A stretch of DNA of 14,826 nucleotides from Thermoleophilia bacterium (GCA_025933895.1 JAICZB010000030.1:1-14826); one strand, 5' to 3'. Positions 1 to 6,178 are shown, counted from the stretch's first letter. The notes: a model not told the origin generated them from the letters alone. Program-made: numbers and translations.

Positions 1-1287
1 GAGGCTCTCCGCTGCCCGGTACTGCGCCGCGCGGCCGGGCGTGTCCACGAGCTCCTCGACGTCGGCGCGGAGGATCGACTCCGCGGCGTAGGCCCGCACG
101 CGGTTCTTGCCGTCCTTCTTCGCCCAGTACAGGGCGCTGTCGGCGAGCCTGATCAGCTCGTCCCGGCCGGTGCCGTGCGTCGGATACGTCGCAACGCCGG
201 CGCTCACGGTCACCGGGCCGACCCCCTCCACGTCGAGAGCCGCCACGCGCTCGACGATCGAGCGGGCGACGGCCGTCGCCTGGCGCTCGTCCTGCCGGGG
301 GAGGAGCACCGCGAACTCGTCTCCACCGAGCCGGAACGACTCGCCGCCCTGCCGCAGGCGTGAGGCCACCTGCCCCAGCACGAGATCGCCGACCGGATGC
401 CCGAAGCGGTCGTTGACGCTCTTCAGGTCGTCGAAGTCGACGAGACAGAGCGCGAGCGACGCGCCGTGCTCCTCCGCGACGACGAGCTCCCGCTGGAGCC
501 GCTCGTGGAAGCTGCGGTGGTTCCCGAGACCGGTGAGCGGATCGGTCAGCGCGAGACGCATGGCCCGGATCGCCTTGAACGTCGAGCGCTGGTACAGGGC
601 GATCGCCAGCAGCGGGCCGACGAGCGCGATCGACAGCGCGGGCTGACGCTGCCAGAGGACGATGAGCGTCAGTGCGGCCGAGGCCATGAACGCGAAGGGA
701 GCCGTCGTCTGCGTGATGTTCTCGTGCGCGATCGCAAAGAAGGAGCGACCGGAGTCGGCCGAGAGGACGGCGCTGATCAGCACGAGGTTGACGATCCAGT
801 AGTAGATGAACCCGCAGAGCACGACCCGCGCGACGAGGATCCCGACCGAGCTCCCGTGGACGTGCTCCACCGCGAACCCCGCCGCGAGCGCGGAGAGCGC
901 GAACATCGCGCCGTTGTAGGCGACTCGCAGCAGCGGACGGCGCTGGAGGAGGTGCGTGAACGTCGGGCCACCCGTCGCGACGATCACGCCCGCGGGCCAG
1001 CCCAGCAGGATGATCGCGGAGACCGAGAAGACGAAGCCGAGCGTGACGCCGCCGGCGCCCATTCCCTCGACGGGTACCGGGAAGCGCTCGGCAAGGGCCA
1101 TGCTCGCCAGCAGACCGAAGAGCGCCGCGACATCCGATAGCGAGCGCGGAGCGTCGGCATAGCGAAAGATCGCGAAGCCGACGGCGCCGGCGCCCGCGAC
1201 GATCACGGGCGCGACTACCGCCAAGACGTTTGCCGGAATCCCAGCCGAGGCCGTCTCGGCGACGGCCTGCTGCTGGTCACCGGCCAC
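1..1287 (-). CDS. Membrane-bound GGDEF diguanylate cyclase (3' end outside window)
   Basis: Probable diguanylate cyclase making c-di-GMP from two GTP at the membrane. I chose GTG at 1287 because GGGGAGGA (1292-1299) lies 4 nt upstream and the frame stays open to the window edge (429 residues visible). Residues about 19-230 hold roughly seven hydrophobic segments, an integral-membrane sensor-like region of no family I can name. The catalytic domain follows: TDPLTGLGNHRSFHERL, then DFDDLKSVNDRFGH, then FRLGGDEFAVLL (GGDEF at residues 321-325, bases 313-327), then ADSALYWAKKDGKNRV. The inhibitory I-site RxxD reads RQGG, so the Arg remains but the Asp is lost, suggesting weak product feedback. 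The frame continues past GGDEF with a hydrophilic linker, so a further domain (an HD-GYP phosphodiesterase is common in such proteins) may lie beyond the window; that is inference. It is probably co-transcribed with the miniprotein 33 nt upstream. Confidence 0.93.
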   Translation of the reverse strand, partial: MAGDQQQAVAETASAGIPANVLAVVAPVIVAGAGAVGFAIFRYADAPRSLSDVAALFGLLASMALAERFPVPVEGMGAGGVTLGFVFSVSAIILLGWPAGVIVATGGPTFTHLLQRRPLLRVAYNGAMFALSALAAGFAVEHVHGSSVGILVARVVLCGFIYYWIVNLVLISAVLSADSGRSFFAIAHENITQTTAPFAFMASAALTLIVLWQRQPALSIALVGPLLAIALYQRSTFKAIRAMRLALTDPLTGLGNHRSFHERLQRELVVAEEHGASLALCLVDFDDLKSVNDRFGHPVGDLVLGQVASRLRQGGESFRLGGDEFAVLLPRQDERQATAVARSIVERVAALDVEGVGPVTVSAGVATYPTHGTGRDELIRLADSALYWAKKDGKNRVRAYAAESILRADVEELVDTPGRAAQYRAAESL

Positions 1288-1291
1288 CGAT

Positions 1292-1299
1292 TCCTCCCC
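1292..1299 (-). promoter_or_regulatory. Shine-Dalgarno of the diguanylate cyclase
   Basis: On the minus strand GGGGAGGA sits 4 nt before GTG 1287. It fixes the start of the GGDEF gene at a non-ATG codon. Confidence 0.75.
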
Positions 1300-1320
1300 T
1301 ACGAGGTCTCGGGCCGGTGC

Positions 1321-1428
1321 TTACCAGCCGTAGTTGTGCAGGGCGAGCGGGAGGAAGCTCCCGAACGCCGCAGCGAGCATCACCGCGAGGGCGAGAAGAA
1401 CCACGAAGCGGGACTTCCACTCGAGCAT
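1321..1428 (-). CDS. 35-aa single-span membrane miniprotein
   Basis: Short gene: ATG at 1428, TAA at 1321-1323, with a good Shine-Dalgarno TGGAGG (1433-1438) 4 nt upstream. The peptide begins MLEWKSRF, continues as one hydrophobic stretch (about residues 9-30, VVLLALAVMLAAAFGSFLPL) and ends LHNYGW. Charged residues sit only at the N-terminus, giving an N-in, C-out membrane miniprotein by the positive-inside rule. I do not recognise a family. Its stop is 33 nt from the start of the diguanylate cyclase on the same strand, so the two are probably one transcript and the peptide may act on, or be regulated with, that membrane enzyme; this link is inference. The Shine-Dalgarno, hydrophobic composition and clean fit in the gap argue that it is real. 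Confidence 0.68.
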   Translation of the reverse strand: MLEWKSRFVVLLALAVMLAAAFGSFLPLALHNYGW

Positions 1429-1447
1429 TGTGCCTCCAGGGGCGGAA

Positions 1448-1453
1448 ATCGTA
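1448..1453 (-). promoter_or_regulatory. Candidate -10 box for the miniprotein/GGDEF transcript
   Basis: TACGAT on the minus strand would place a transcript start near 1441, giving a leader of about 13 nt that just contains the TGGAGG site before ATG 1428. There is no convincing -35 (ACAATT at 17 nt is weak). Confidence 0.35.
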
Positions 1454-1479
1454 GGGACGCCAGACAGGGAAATTGTGGG

Positions 1480-1491
1480 GGCGGCGCCGCC
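1480..1491. terminator. GC-only perfect palindrome between NlpC gene and miniprotein
   Basis: GGCGGCGCCGCC is a perfect 12-bp palindrome about 70 nt after the stop of the NlpC/P60 gene. It could form a hairpin in the minus transcript, but no U-run follows, so it would be a U-less terminator or simply GC-rich sequence. The rest of the 1429-1562 gap holds only the direct GGTGAT pair described in the findings. Confidence 0.25.
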
Positions 1492-1562
1492 GGGCGGGAA
1501 TCACCCGATGGAGGTAGCGGCATCACCAAAAGGGGGTAACTGTGCGCCGCAGCCGCCATCTT

Positions 1563-2747
1563 TTAGGGTTCGAGTCCTGCTTCGCGCAGCGGCCGGCGGC
1601 CCCACGCGAACCGCTTCTTGTACCAGCCGGTCAGCTGTGCGAGCGCGACGCCCTCGTCGGAGGACTGGATGAACCAGCCGTTGCCGACGTAGATCGCCGT
1701 GTGGAAGACCTGCGGGCCGCGCGACCTCGAGCCCTTCGTGCCGAAGAAGATCACGTCCGCAGGCTGCAGCTTGTTGAAGGAGATCCGCTTCGAGCGCGGC
1801 ACCTCGACGCTCATCGTGTACGTCGTCCGGCCCTGGATCGTCGAAGCGAGGATGCCCTCGTTCGCATAGCTCTGGAGCTTGTACACGCGCCAGACGAAGC
1901 CCGAGCAGTCGTAGCCGCCGCGCGCGGTGACGCCGAAGTCGACCTCGGTGTTGTCGCTCGTGCCGCCCCAGATGTAGGGCATCCCGATCTTGGAGAACGC
2001 GACGGTGAGGATCTGGCGCTGCCAGTCGTCGAGCTCCGGGAGCGCGAACGTCTTCGCCAGGTATTTCACCTGTGCGATCTGCCAGCTGTCGTCGAGCAGG
2101 CCGAAGCCGAGGATCTGCGCCGCGGAGTACGCGGCTTCGGCGCGGGTGGCCCTGTCTTGCGGCCGCAGCTCGAGGAAGTCCTGCGCCGCCGGATGGTTGA
2201 TGCGGAGGCCGAGCAGCCGCGCGACGACCTCGAAGCCGAAGCGACCGGGAACGGAGAGGCCGTCGGCGCGCGCTCCCTGCACGAACTGCTTCGCCGCCTT
2301 GCCGAGGCCGATCGCCTGGACGAGCGTGCGGTCGAGCTGCGCCATCGTCTCGTGCCCGCTCGGATTCGAGACCGGGGTGGTCGTCGTTCCGCCCGTGGTG
2401 CTCGTCGTGGTCGTGGTCGTCGTCGTGTCCGTGGTGCCGGTCGTCGTCGAGTCCGAGCCGGGGTCCGCAGGCGGAGGCACCGATCCGAGCTGTGCCTTCA
2501 GGTCGCCGGCGAGGTCCGTGAGCGTCTGATGCGTCAGGGCTGCGTTGGGCCGGAACTTGCGCGCGCTCTTGGCGCCCATCAGCTTGTGCGCCACCACGGT
2601 GGCGATCTGCGGAGCCGCCCAGTTCGGGAGGCTCCTGGAAGACCCGGACGCAGCACCGGTCGAGACGGCGGCGATTGCGCACGCAGCCGCAAGCATGGCG
2701 AGACGCTGACCCACGACTCCGTCATCGACCGGAACCCGGCGAGGCAT
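1563..2747 (-). CDS. Secreted NlpC/P60 cell-wall peptidase with Thr-rich linker and SLH-like region
   Basis: Predicted exported peptidoglycan endopeptidase of the NlpC/P60 family (394 aa), cleaving within stem peptides. N-terminus: MPRRVP then a hydrophobic segment (about 14-34) ending AASG, consistent with a signal peptide. Residues 39-83 and about 165-215 look like S-layer-homology repeats (WAAPQIATVVAHKLMG with FRPNAALTHQTLTDLA; later RATRAEAAYSAAQILGF). Between them lies a Thr/Gly tract (about 100-124), probably an extended and possibly glycosylated linker. The catalytic domain occupies about 243-385: GGYDCSGFVW gives nucleophile Cys281, QVFHTAIYVG gives His349, and WFIQSS suggests Gln361 as third polar residue. 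Start ATG 2747 has AAAGAGG upstream with very short spacing. It starts 15 bp from the divergent small gene at 2763. Wall anchoring through the SLH-like part is inference. Confidence 0.9.
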   Translation of the reverse strand: MPRRVPVDDGVVGQRLAMLAAACAIAAVSTGAASGSSRSLPNWAAPQIATVVAHKLMGAKSARKFRPNAALTHQTLTDLAGDLKAQLGSVPPPADPGSDSTTTGTTDTTTTTTTTSTTGGTTTTPVSNPSGHETMAQLDRTLVQAIGLGKAAKQFVQGARADGLSVPGRFGFEVVARLLGLRINHPAAQDFLELRPQDRATRAEAAYSAAQILGFGLLDDSWQIAQVKYLAKTFALPELDDWQRQILTVAFSKIGMPYIWGGTSDNTEVDFGVTARGGYDCSGFVWRVYKLQSYANEGILASTIQGRTTYTMSVEVPRSKRISFNKLQPADVIFFGTKGSRSRGPQVFHTAIYVGNGWFIQSSDEGVALAQLTGWYKKRFAWGRRPLREAGLEP

Positions 2748-2754
2748 TAGCCTC
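2741..2754. repeat. Inverted repeat over the NlpC start codon
   Basis: GAGGCATTAGCCTC has perfect 5-bp arms around ATTA. It covers the NlpC start codon and the candidate -10 box of the divergent small gene, so a protein bound here could affect both. It may be chance. Confidence 0.3.
2748..2753 (+). promoter_or_regulatory. Candidate -10 box (TAGCCT) for the small gene at 2763
   Basis: TAGCCT ends 9 nt before ATG 2763, and no Shine-Dalgarno is visible in the 15-bp divergent gap. This fits a leaderless or near-leaderless transcript. Confidence 0.4.
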
Positions 2755-2762
2755 TTTCGGCA

Positions 2763-2912
2763 ATGCTCGTTCAGATCACGCCGGAAGCCGACGAGAGGGA
2801 GCGCCGAGCGATCCTTGCGGCTCTCGCCGCCGAGGAAACCGAGCAGCCGACGGTCTCCGTGTGGGCGGCTGCGGCCCTACCGGCGCGCGATTCGGACGCC
2901 GCGGAGCCGTAA
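2763..2912 (+). CDS. 49-aa protein, possible acyl-CoA carboxylase epsilon-like subunit
   Basis: Small acidic protein with GC-rich third positions, starting at ATG 2763 and ending TAA 2910-2912. It begins MLVQITPEADERERRAILAA, followed by a short linker and VSVWAAAALPARD. The layout (N-terminal strand, P-E-x-x-E helix rich in Ala, then a Ser/Trp motif near the C-terminus) resembles the small epsilon subunit of actinobacterial acyl-CoA carboxylases, which stabilises the alpha-beta complex. The carboxylase alpha gene lies 0.8 kb downstream on the same strand, which is consistent; no beta subunit is in view. The match is by eye to a short, weakly conserved family, so the function is tentative although the gene itself looks real. 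The next small gene follows after 30 nt. Nothing with a promoter-sized gap precedes it. Confidence 0.55.
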   Translation: MLVQITPEADERERRAILAALAAEETEQPTVSVWAAAALPARDSDAAEP

Positions 2913-2942
2913 CCGCGCCGAGCCGAGCGCCGTTCCCACCAC

Positions 2943-3122
2943 ATGTGGGAGGAGTGCATTCGCTGTAACGAGGCTCCTGCGGTCGATGATCAGGGCTACT
3001 GCGGCCACTGTCACTGGGCCGTCCGGGCCGAGGTCGAAGAGGGCTTCTACGCCCTGCGCGAGTACCTTCGCGCCTGGGCCCGCTTCGACGAATGGTGTGA
3101 AGCGCAGAACATCGCGGCCTGA
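2943..3122 (+). CDS. 59-aa zinc-ribbon-like protein (CxxC/CxxC)
   Basis: Small protein from ATG 2943 to TGA 3120-3122. Its N-terminal half has paired cysteines, ECIRCNE (Cys5, Cys8) and YCGHCHW (Cys20, Cys23), as in a small zinc ribbon or rubredoxin-type knuckle. The C-terminal half is a predicted helix rich in Trp, Arg and Glu (VEEGFYALREYLRAWARFDE). A third-position GC bias and no stop within the two-part fold support coding. No Shine-Dalgarno precedes the ATG; GGGAGGAG occurs inside codons 2-5 instead. It may be translated with the upstream small gene, whose stop is 30 nt away. The named family is unknown to me; metal binding is inferred from the cysteines only. It converges on pgsA with only 9 bp between stops. 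Confidence 0.7.
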   Translation: MWEECIRCNEAPAVDDQGYCGHCHWAVRAEVEEGFYALREYLRAWARFDEWCEAQNIAA

Positions 3123-3131
3123 CGGACGGCG

Positions 3132-3686
3132 CTACTTCGGTTCCGGCTGGGCACGGCTGAGCAGCCGCGGCGCGCTGCGGGCGTAGTCGAGGCCCGACAC
3201 CCAGGTGAGGACGACCGCGACGAGCAGCGTCCACCAGGCGGCGCGCTGAGTCCACGCGCCGGCGGCGGCGAAGCCGGCCACGGCGGCGGCCACCGCCTGA
3301 GCCCAGGTCTTCAGCTTCCCGAGGTCCCGCGCGGCGAGCACCACCCCTCGCTCGATCGCCGCCTGCCGCAGTCCCGTGATCAGGACCTCCCGCACGACGA
3401 TCGCCGCGACCATCCACGCCGGGATCACTCCCTGTCCGACGAGCATCACGAGCGCCGCGAGCACGAGCACCTTGTCGGCGATCGGATCGAGGAGCGTGCC
3501 GATCGAGGAGGAGCGCCCCTGCCTGCGCGCGAGCCTTCCGTCGAGCCAGTCCGTGGTCATCGCGACACAGAAGACCGCGGTGGCCCAGTAGTTGTGGCCC
3601 GAGAAGTCCCAGGCGTAGAGCACGACGACGAGCGGAACCGATGCGGCGCGCGCCACGGTGAGCTGATCTGCCGCCGTCAGGGGCAC
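3132..3686 (-). CDS. pgsA: CDP-diacylglycerol-glycerol-3-phosphate 3-phosphatidyltransferase
   Basis: Integral membrane enzyme of the CDP-alcohol phosphatidyltransferase family; it would make phosphatidylglycerol phosphate from CDP-diacylglycerol and glycerol-3-phosphate. The family signature D-x2-DG-x2-AR-x8-G-x3-D-x3-D is complete: Asp46, Asp49-Gly50, Ala53-Arg54, Gly63, Asp67, Asp71 (DWLDGRLARR then GTLLDPIAD). Length, 184 aa, and about five to six hydrophobic helices fit PgsA. The start is GTG 3686, with no Shine-Dalgarno but TATTCT 7 nt upstream. A related phosphatidylinositol-phosphate synthase cannot be fully excluded by motif alone, although the N-terminal LTVARAASVPLVVVLY resembles PgsA. 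It is divergent from the biotin carboxylase gene with a 23-bp gap. Confidence 0.85.
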   Translation of the reverse strand: MPLTAADQLTVARAASVPLVVVLYAWDFSGHNYWATAVFCVAMTTDWLDGRLARRQGRSSSIGTLLDPIADKVLVLAALVMLVGQGVIPAWMVAAIVVREVLITGLRQAAIERGVVLAARDLGKLKTWAQAVAAAVAGFAAAGAWTQRAAWWTLLVAVVLTWVSGLDYARSAPRLLSRAQPEPK

Positions 3687-3693
3687 GACGTGG

Positions 3694-3703
3694 AGAATAC
3701 GGC
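3694..3703. promoter_or_regulatory. Overlapping bidirectional -10 candidate between pgsA and carboxylase
   Basis: On the minus strand TATTCT (3699-3694) lies 7 nt before GTG 3686. On the plus strand TACGGC (3698-3703) lies 6 nt before ATG 3710; its last base departs from TAnnnT. The TA step at 3698-3699 would serve as positions -12/-11 for both. Both genes lack a strong Shine-Dalgarno, so both could be leaderless. A weak -35 (TTGTCG, 3720-3715) exists only for pgsA, at 15 nt. Confidence 0.45.
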
Positions 3704-3709
3704 CCGCTC

Positions 3710-5491
3710 ATGTTCGACAAGATTCTCGTCGCCAACCGGGGGGAGATCGCGATCCGCATCTTCCGGACGCTGCGCGAGCTCGGCGTCGGCACGGTCGGCG
3801 TCTATTCCGAAGGCGATCGCGCCGCGCTGCACGTCGCCTACGCCGACGAGGCGTTCCTCGTCGGGCCGACGCCGGCGGCTGAGAGCTACCTCGCGATCGA
3901 GCGCGTCCTCGATGCGGCGCAACGTGCCGGAGCGCAGGCCGTCCACCCCGGCTACGGCTTCCTCGCCGAGAACGCGGAGTTCGCGCGCGCCGTTGAGGAC
4001 GCGGGGCTCGTCTGGATCGGCCCGCCGCCCGCCGCGATCGAGCTGATGGGGAACAAGACCGCGGCCCGCACCGCGATGCAGGGTGCGGGCGTCCCGATCA
4101 TCCCCGGCACGACCGATCCAGTCGGCTCGGTCGACGAGCTGCTCTCGCTCGCCGACGAGATCGGCTACCCGCTCCTGATCAAGGCTGCGGCGGGCGGCGG
4201 CGGCAAGGGGATGGAGGTCGTCGAGGCGCCGGGCGAGGCGGAGCAGGCGTTCGAGCGGGCACGGCGACAGGGAGAGTCGTACTTCGCCAATCCGGACGTC
4301 TACGTCGAGAAGCTCATCGTCGACCCGCGGCACGTCGAGGTGCAGGTGCTCGCGGACGCGCACGGCAACGTCGTCCATCTGGGCGAGCGCGACTGCACGA
4401 TTCAGCGCCGCCACCAGAAACTCGTCGAGGAGACGCCGTCCCCGGCCGTCGACGAGGAGCTACGGCAGCGGATCGGCGCGATCGGCGTCGAGGCGGCGCG
4501 TGCTTGCGGCTACCGCTCCGCCGGGACGATCGAGGGGCTGCTCACGCGCGACGGCGACTACTTCTTCATGGAGATGAACACGCGGATCCAGGTCGAGCAC
4601 ACCGTCACCGAGATGGTCACGGGCCTCGACCTCGTGCGGGAGCAGATCCTCGTCGCGCTCGGCGAGCCGCTCTCGCTGCGGCAGGAGGACGTCGAGCTGC
4701 GCGGCCACGCGATCGAGTGCCGGATCAACGCGGAGGACGCGGCCAACGGCTTCCTGCCCGCACCTGGGCCGGTGACGGTCTACCGCGAGCCGGCCGGGCC
4801 GGGGGTGCGTGTCGATTCCGGCGTCGCCGAGGGCTACGCCGTGTCCGACGCCTACGACCCGATGGTCGCGAAGCTGATCGTCCACGGGGTCGACCGCGAG
4901 CACGCGCGACGGCGGATGCTGCGCGCACTGGACGAGTTCGTGATCCAGGGGCCGAGGACGCTGATCCCCTTCCACAGGGCGCTTCTGTCGCACCCGTGCT
5001 TCGTCGCCGGCGAGACGTGTCACAGCGTCGTCGAGTCGGAGGAGCTCGCAGTCCGCGTGGCGGAGCTGGAGCAGGCGGCCCCGGTCGTCCCGCCAAGTAA
5101 CAGTCTGTTACGAGGAACGACAGGTCCGGATCGGACGGCCGAACGGGTGCGAACGGTCGAGGTGGACGGTCGGCGGTTCGAGGTCCGCCTCTCGGAGCCT
5201 GCGCCGGAATGGCGCACGCTCGCGCTGCGCCGCCGTGAGCGCGTCCGTCAGAGCGGCGCCGGAGCGGGAGGCCGGGACGCCGTCGTCTCGCCCATGCAAG
5301 GCACCGTCCTCGCCGTGCCGGTGGCCGACGGCGACGAGGTCGACGCCGGCCGGGTGATCTGCGTCGTCGAGGCCATGAAGATGGAGAACGAGGTCCACGC
5401 GCACCGCGCAGGGACGATCCGGAACCTCTCCGTCGAGCCCGGCCAGCCTGTCACGACGGGCCAGGTCATCTGCACGATCGAATCCGACTAG
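3710..5491 (+). CDS. accA3: Fused biotin carboxylase / biotin carboxyl carrier, acyl-CoA carboxylase alpha subunit
   Basis: Biotin-dependent carboxylase alpha chain (593 aa): ATP-dependent carboxylation of biotin, then transfer by the beta subunit to an acyl-CoA. Biotin carboxylase spans about 1-445: KILVANRGEIAIRIFRTLRE, glycine-rich ATP loop LIKAAAGGGGKGM (156-168), GERDCTIQRRHQKLVEE, and EMNTRIQVEHTVTEM (about 287-301). A linker (about 446-515) leads to the carrier domain with EAMKMENEV; the biotinylated residue is Lys557, 36 residues from the end as expected. This is the AccA3/PccA-like arrangement of actinobacteria; substrate (acetyl-, propionyl- or longer acyl-CoA) is decided by the beta subunit, absent here. 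The start ATG has only a distant GGAGA. The linker holds a 15-bp low-GC palindrome and a TTA codon. The symbol is by analogy, not identity. Confidence 0.92.
   Translation: MFDKILVANRGEIAIRIFRTLRELGVGTVGVYSEGDRAALHVAYADEAFLVGPTPAAESYLAIERVLDAAQRAGAQAVHPGYGFLAENAEFARAVEDAGLVWIGPPPAAIELMGNKTAARTAMQGAGVPIIPGTTDPVGSVDELLSLADEIGYPLLIKAAAGGGGKGMEVVEAPGEAEQAFERARRQGESYFANPDVYVEKLIVDPRHVEVQVLADAHGNVVHLGERDCTIQRRHQKLVEETPSPAVDEELRQRIGAIGVEAARACGYRSAGTIEGLLTRDGDYFFMEMNTRIQVEHTVTEMVTGLDLVREQILVALGEPLSLRQEDVELRGHAIECRINAEDAANGFLPAPGPVTVYREPAGPGVRVDSGVAEGYAVSDAYDPMVAKLIVHGVDREHARRRMLRALDEFVIQGPRTLIPFHRALLSHPCFVAGETCHSVVESEELAVRVAELEQAAPVVPPSNSLLRGTTGPDRTAERVRTVEVDGRRFEVRLSEPAPEWRTLALRRRERVRQSGAGAGGRDAVVSPMQGTVLAVPVADGDEVDAGRVICVVEAMKMENEVHAHRAGTIRNLSVEPGQPVTTGQVICTIESD
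5097..5111. repeat. Perfect palindrome GTAACAG-T-CTGTTAC inside the carboxylase gene
   Basis: Two 7-bp arms flank one base, in markedly AT-richer sequence than its surroundings. It lies in the linker between the biotin carboxylase and carrier domains, coding part of PSNSLLRG with a TTA leucine codon. It looks like an operator for a dimeric repressor. Confidence 0.5.
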
Positions 5492-5548
5492 GGAAACGCG
5501 CAATCCGGCGTCCGCCCGACTCGCGTAGAGACGGGCATGACCCCAGTA

Positions 5549-5555
5549 GGAGGAG
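5549..5555 (+). promoter_or_regulatory. Shine-Dalgarno of the COG4315-type gene
   Basis: GGAGGAG lies 4 nt before ATG 5560, the strongest ribosome site on the plus strand here. It contrasts with the missing sites of neighbouring genes. Confidence 0.75.
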
Positions 5556-5559
5556 ACGA

Positions 5560-6117
5560 ATGTTGAAGAGAACCATCCCGGCGGCTGTGCTCGCACTCGC
5601 GCTGGCTGCTGCCGGCGTCGCCGCGGCCGGAGCCGTCACACATCAGAGTTTCCGCTCGACCACCGCGGCCCGAGCCACAGCGGGCAGCGTGACACTCCAC
5701 AAGACAAAGGTCGGCAAGGTGCTCGCGACGAGCTCGGGCCGAACGCTCTACCTCTTCTTGGCGGACAAGCGCGGCAAGAGCGCCTGCTACGGCCAGTGCG
5801 CCAAGTTCTGGCCGCCACTCATGAAGAAGGGGAAGCTCCGAGCCGCCACGGGCGTCAAGGCCGCTCTCCTGCGCACCACGAAGCGCAAGAACGGCCAGCT
5901 TCAGGTGACCTACAAGGGCCACCCGCTCTACCTCTTCAAGCTCGACAAGGGCTCGGGACAGATCAAGGGCCAGGGCCAGGACTTTTTCGGTGGCAAGTGG
6001 TTCGTCGTCAACTCGTCCGGCAAGGCGAACAAGAAGGCGGCTCCGTCCACGGGCGGGACCACCACAACGGGGACGACGGGCACCACGACCCAGTCCACGA
6101 CCACGACTCGCTACTAA
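5560..6117 (+). CDS. Exported COG4315-type repeat protein with Thr-rich tail
   Basis: Secreted protein of 185 aa related to the 'secreted repeat' lipoprotein family (PF03640/COG4315), whose biochemical role is not established. MLKRT plus a hydrophobic stretch (about 7-26) is a signal peptide; there is no lipobox cysteine, so this copy is probably not lipidated. Two repeats are visible: GRTLYLFLADKRGKSACYGQ with CAKFWPPL (about 60-87) and GHPLYLFKLDKGSGQIKGQG with FFGGKWFVV (about 120-150). The first has two cysteines (76, 80) that could pair or bind a ligand. The C-terminus is a low-complexity Thr/Gly tail (about 164-185) like the linker in the NlpC/P60 protein, suggesting wall traversal or glycosylation (inference). 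It follows the carboxylase by 68 nt and has its own strong Shine-Dalgarno. Confidence 0.82.
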   Translation: MLKRTIPAAVLALALAAAGVAAAGAVTHQSFRSTTAARATAGSVTLHKTKVGKVLATSSGRTLYLFLADKRGKSACYGQCAKFWPPLMKKGKLRAATGVKAALLRTTKRKNGQLQVTYKGHPLYLFKLDKGSGQIKGQGQDFFGGKWFVVNSSGKANKKAAPSTGGTTTTGTTGTTTQSTTTTRY

Positions 6118-6124
6118 AGAGCTG

Positions 6125-6142
6125 GCGCAGGGCGAACTGCGC
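6125..6142 (+). terminator. Hairpin after the COG4315-type gene
   Basis: GCGCAG and CTGCGC form a perfect 6-bp stem with a 6-nt loop, starting 8 nt after the TAA. No U-run follows, so it would be a U-less actinobacterial-style terminator or an RNA 3'-end stabiliser. It separates this gene from sucC. Confidence 0.4.
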
Positions 6143-6163
6143 GGTCCACCGGGGTCGCATCGT

Positions 6164-6169
6164 TAGTGT
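6164..6169 (+). promoter_or_regulatory. Candidate -10 box (TAGTGT) for sucC
   Basis: TAGTGT ends 9 nt before GTG 6179 and no Shine-Dalgarno lies in between or just before. This fits a leaderless or near-leaderless sucC transcript. No clear -35 is visible. Confidence 0.4.
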
Positions 6170-6178
6170 CCGGCGCCG

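Noticed and set aside
1566..1582. tRNA-like T-arm (GGGTTCGAGTCCTGC)
   Set aside because: The TTCGAGT loop looks right but the flanking stem fails after two or three pairs, there is no acceptor, D or anticodon arm around it, and it is the coding end of the NlpC/P60 gene.
1542..2750. Open plus-strand frame of 402 codons
   Set aside because: Antisense to the NlpC/P60 gene, which has signal peptide, Cys281 and His349; the plus frame has none.
2748..3130. c-di-AMP riboswitch upstream of the NlpC/P60 gene
   Set aside because: Such switches often precede wall hydrolases, but here the gene starts 15 bp from a divergent coding gene and I see no conserved riboswitch core.
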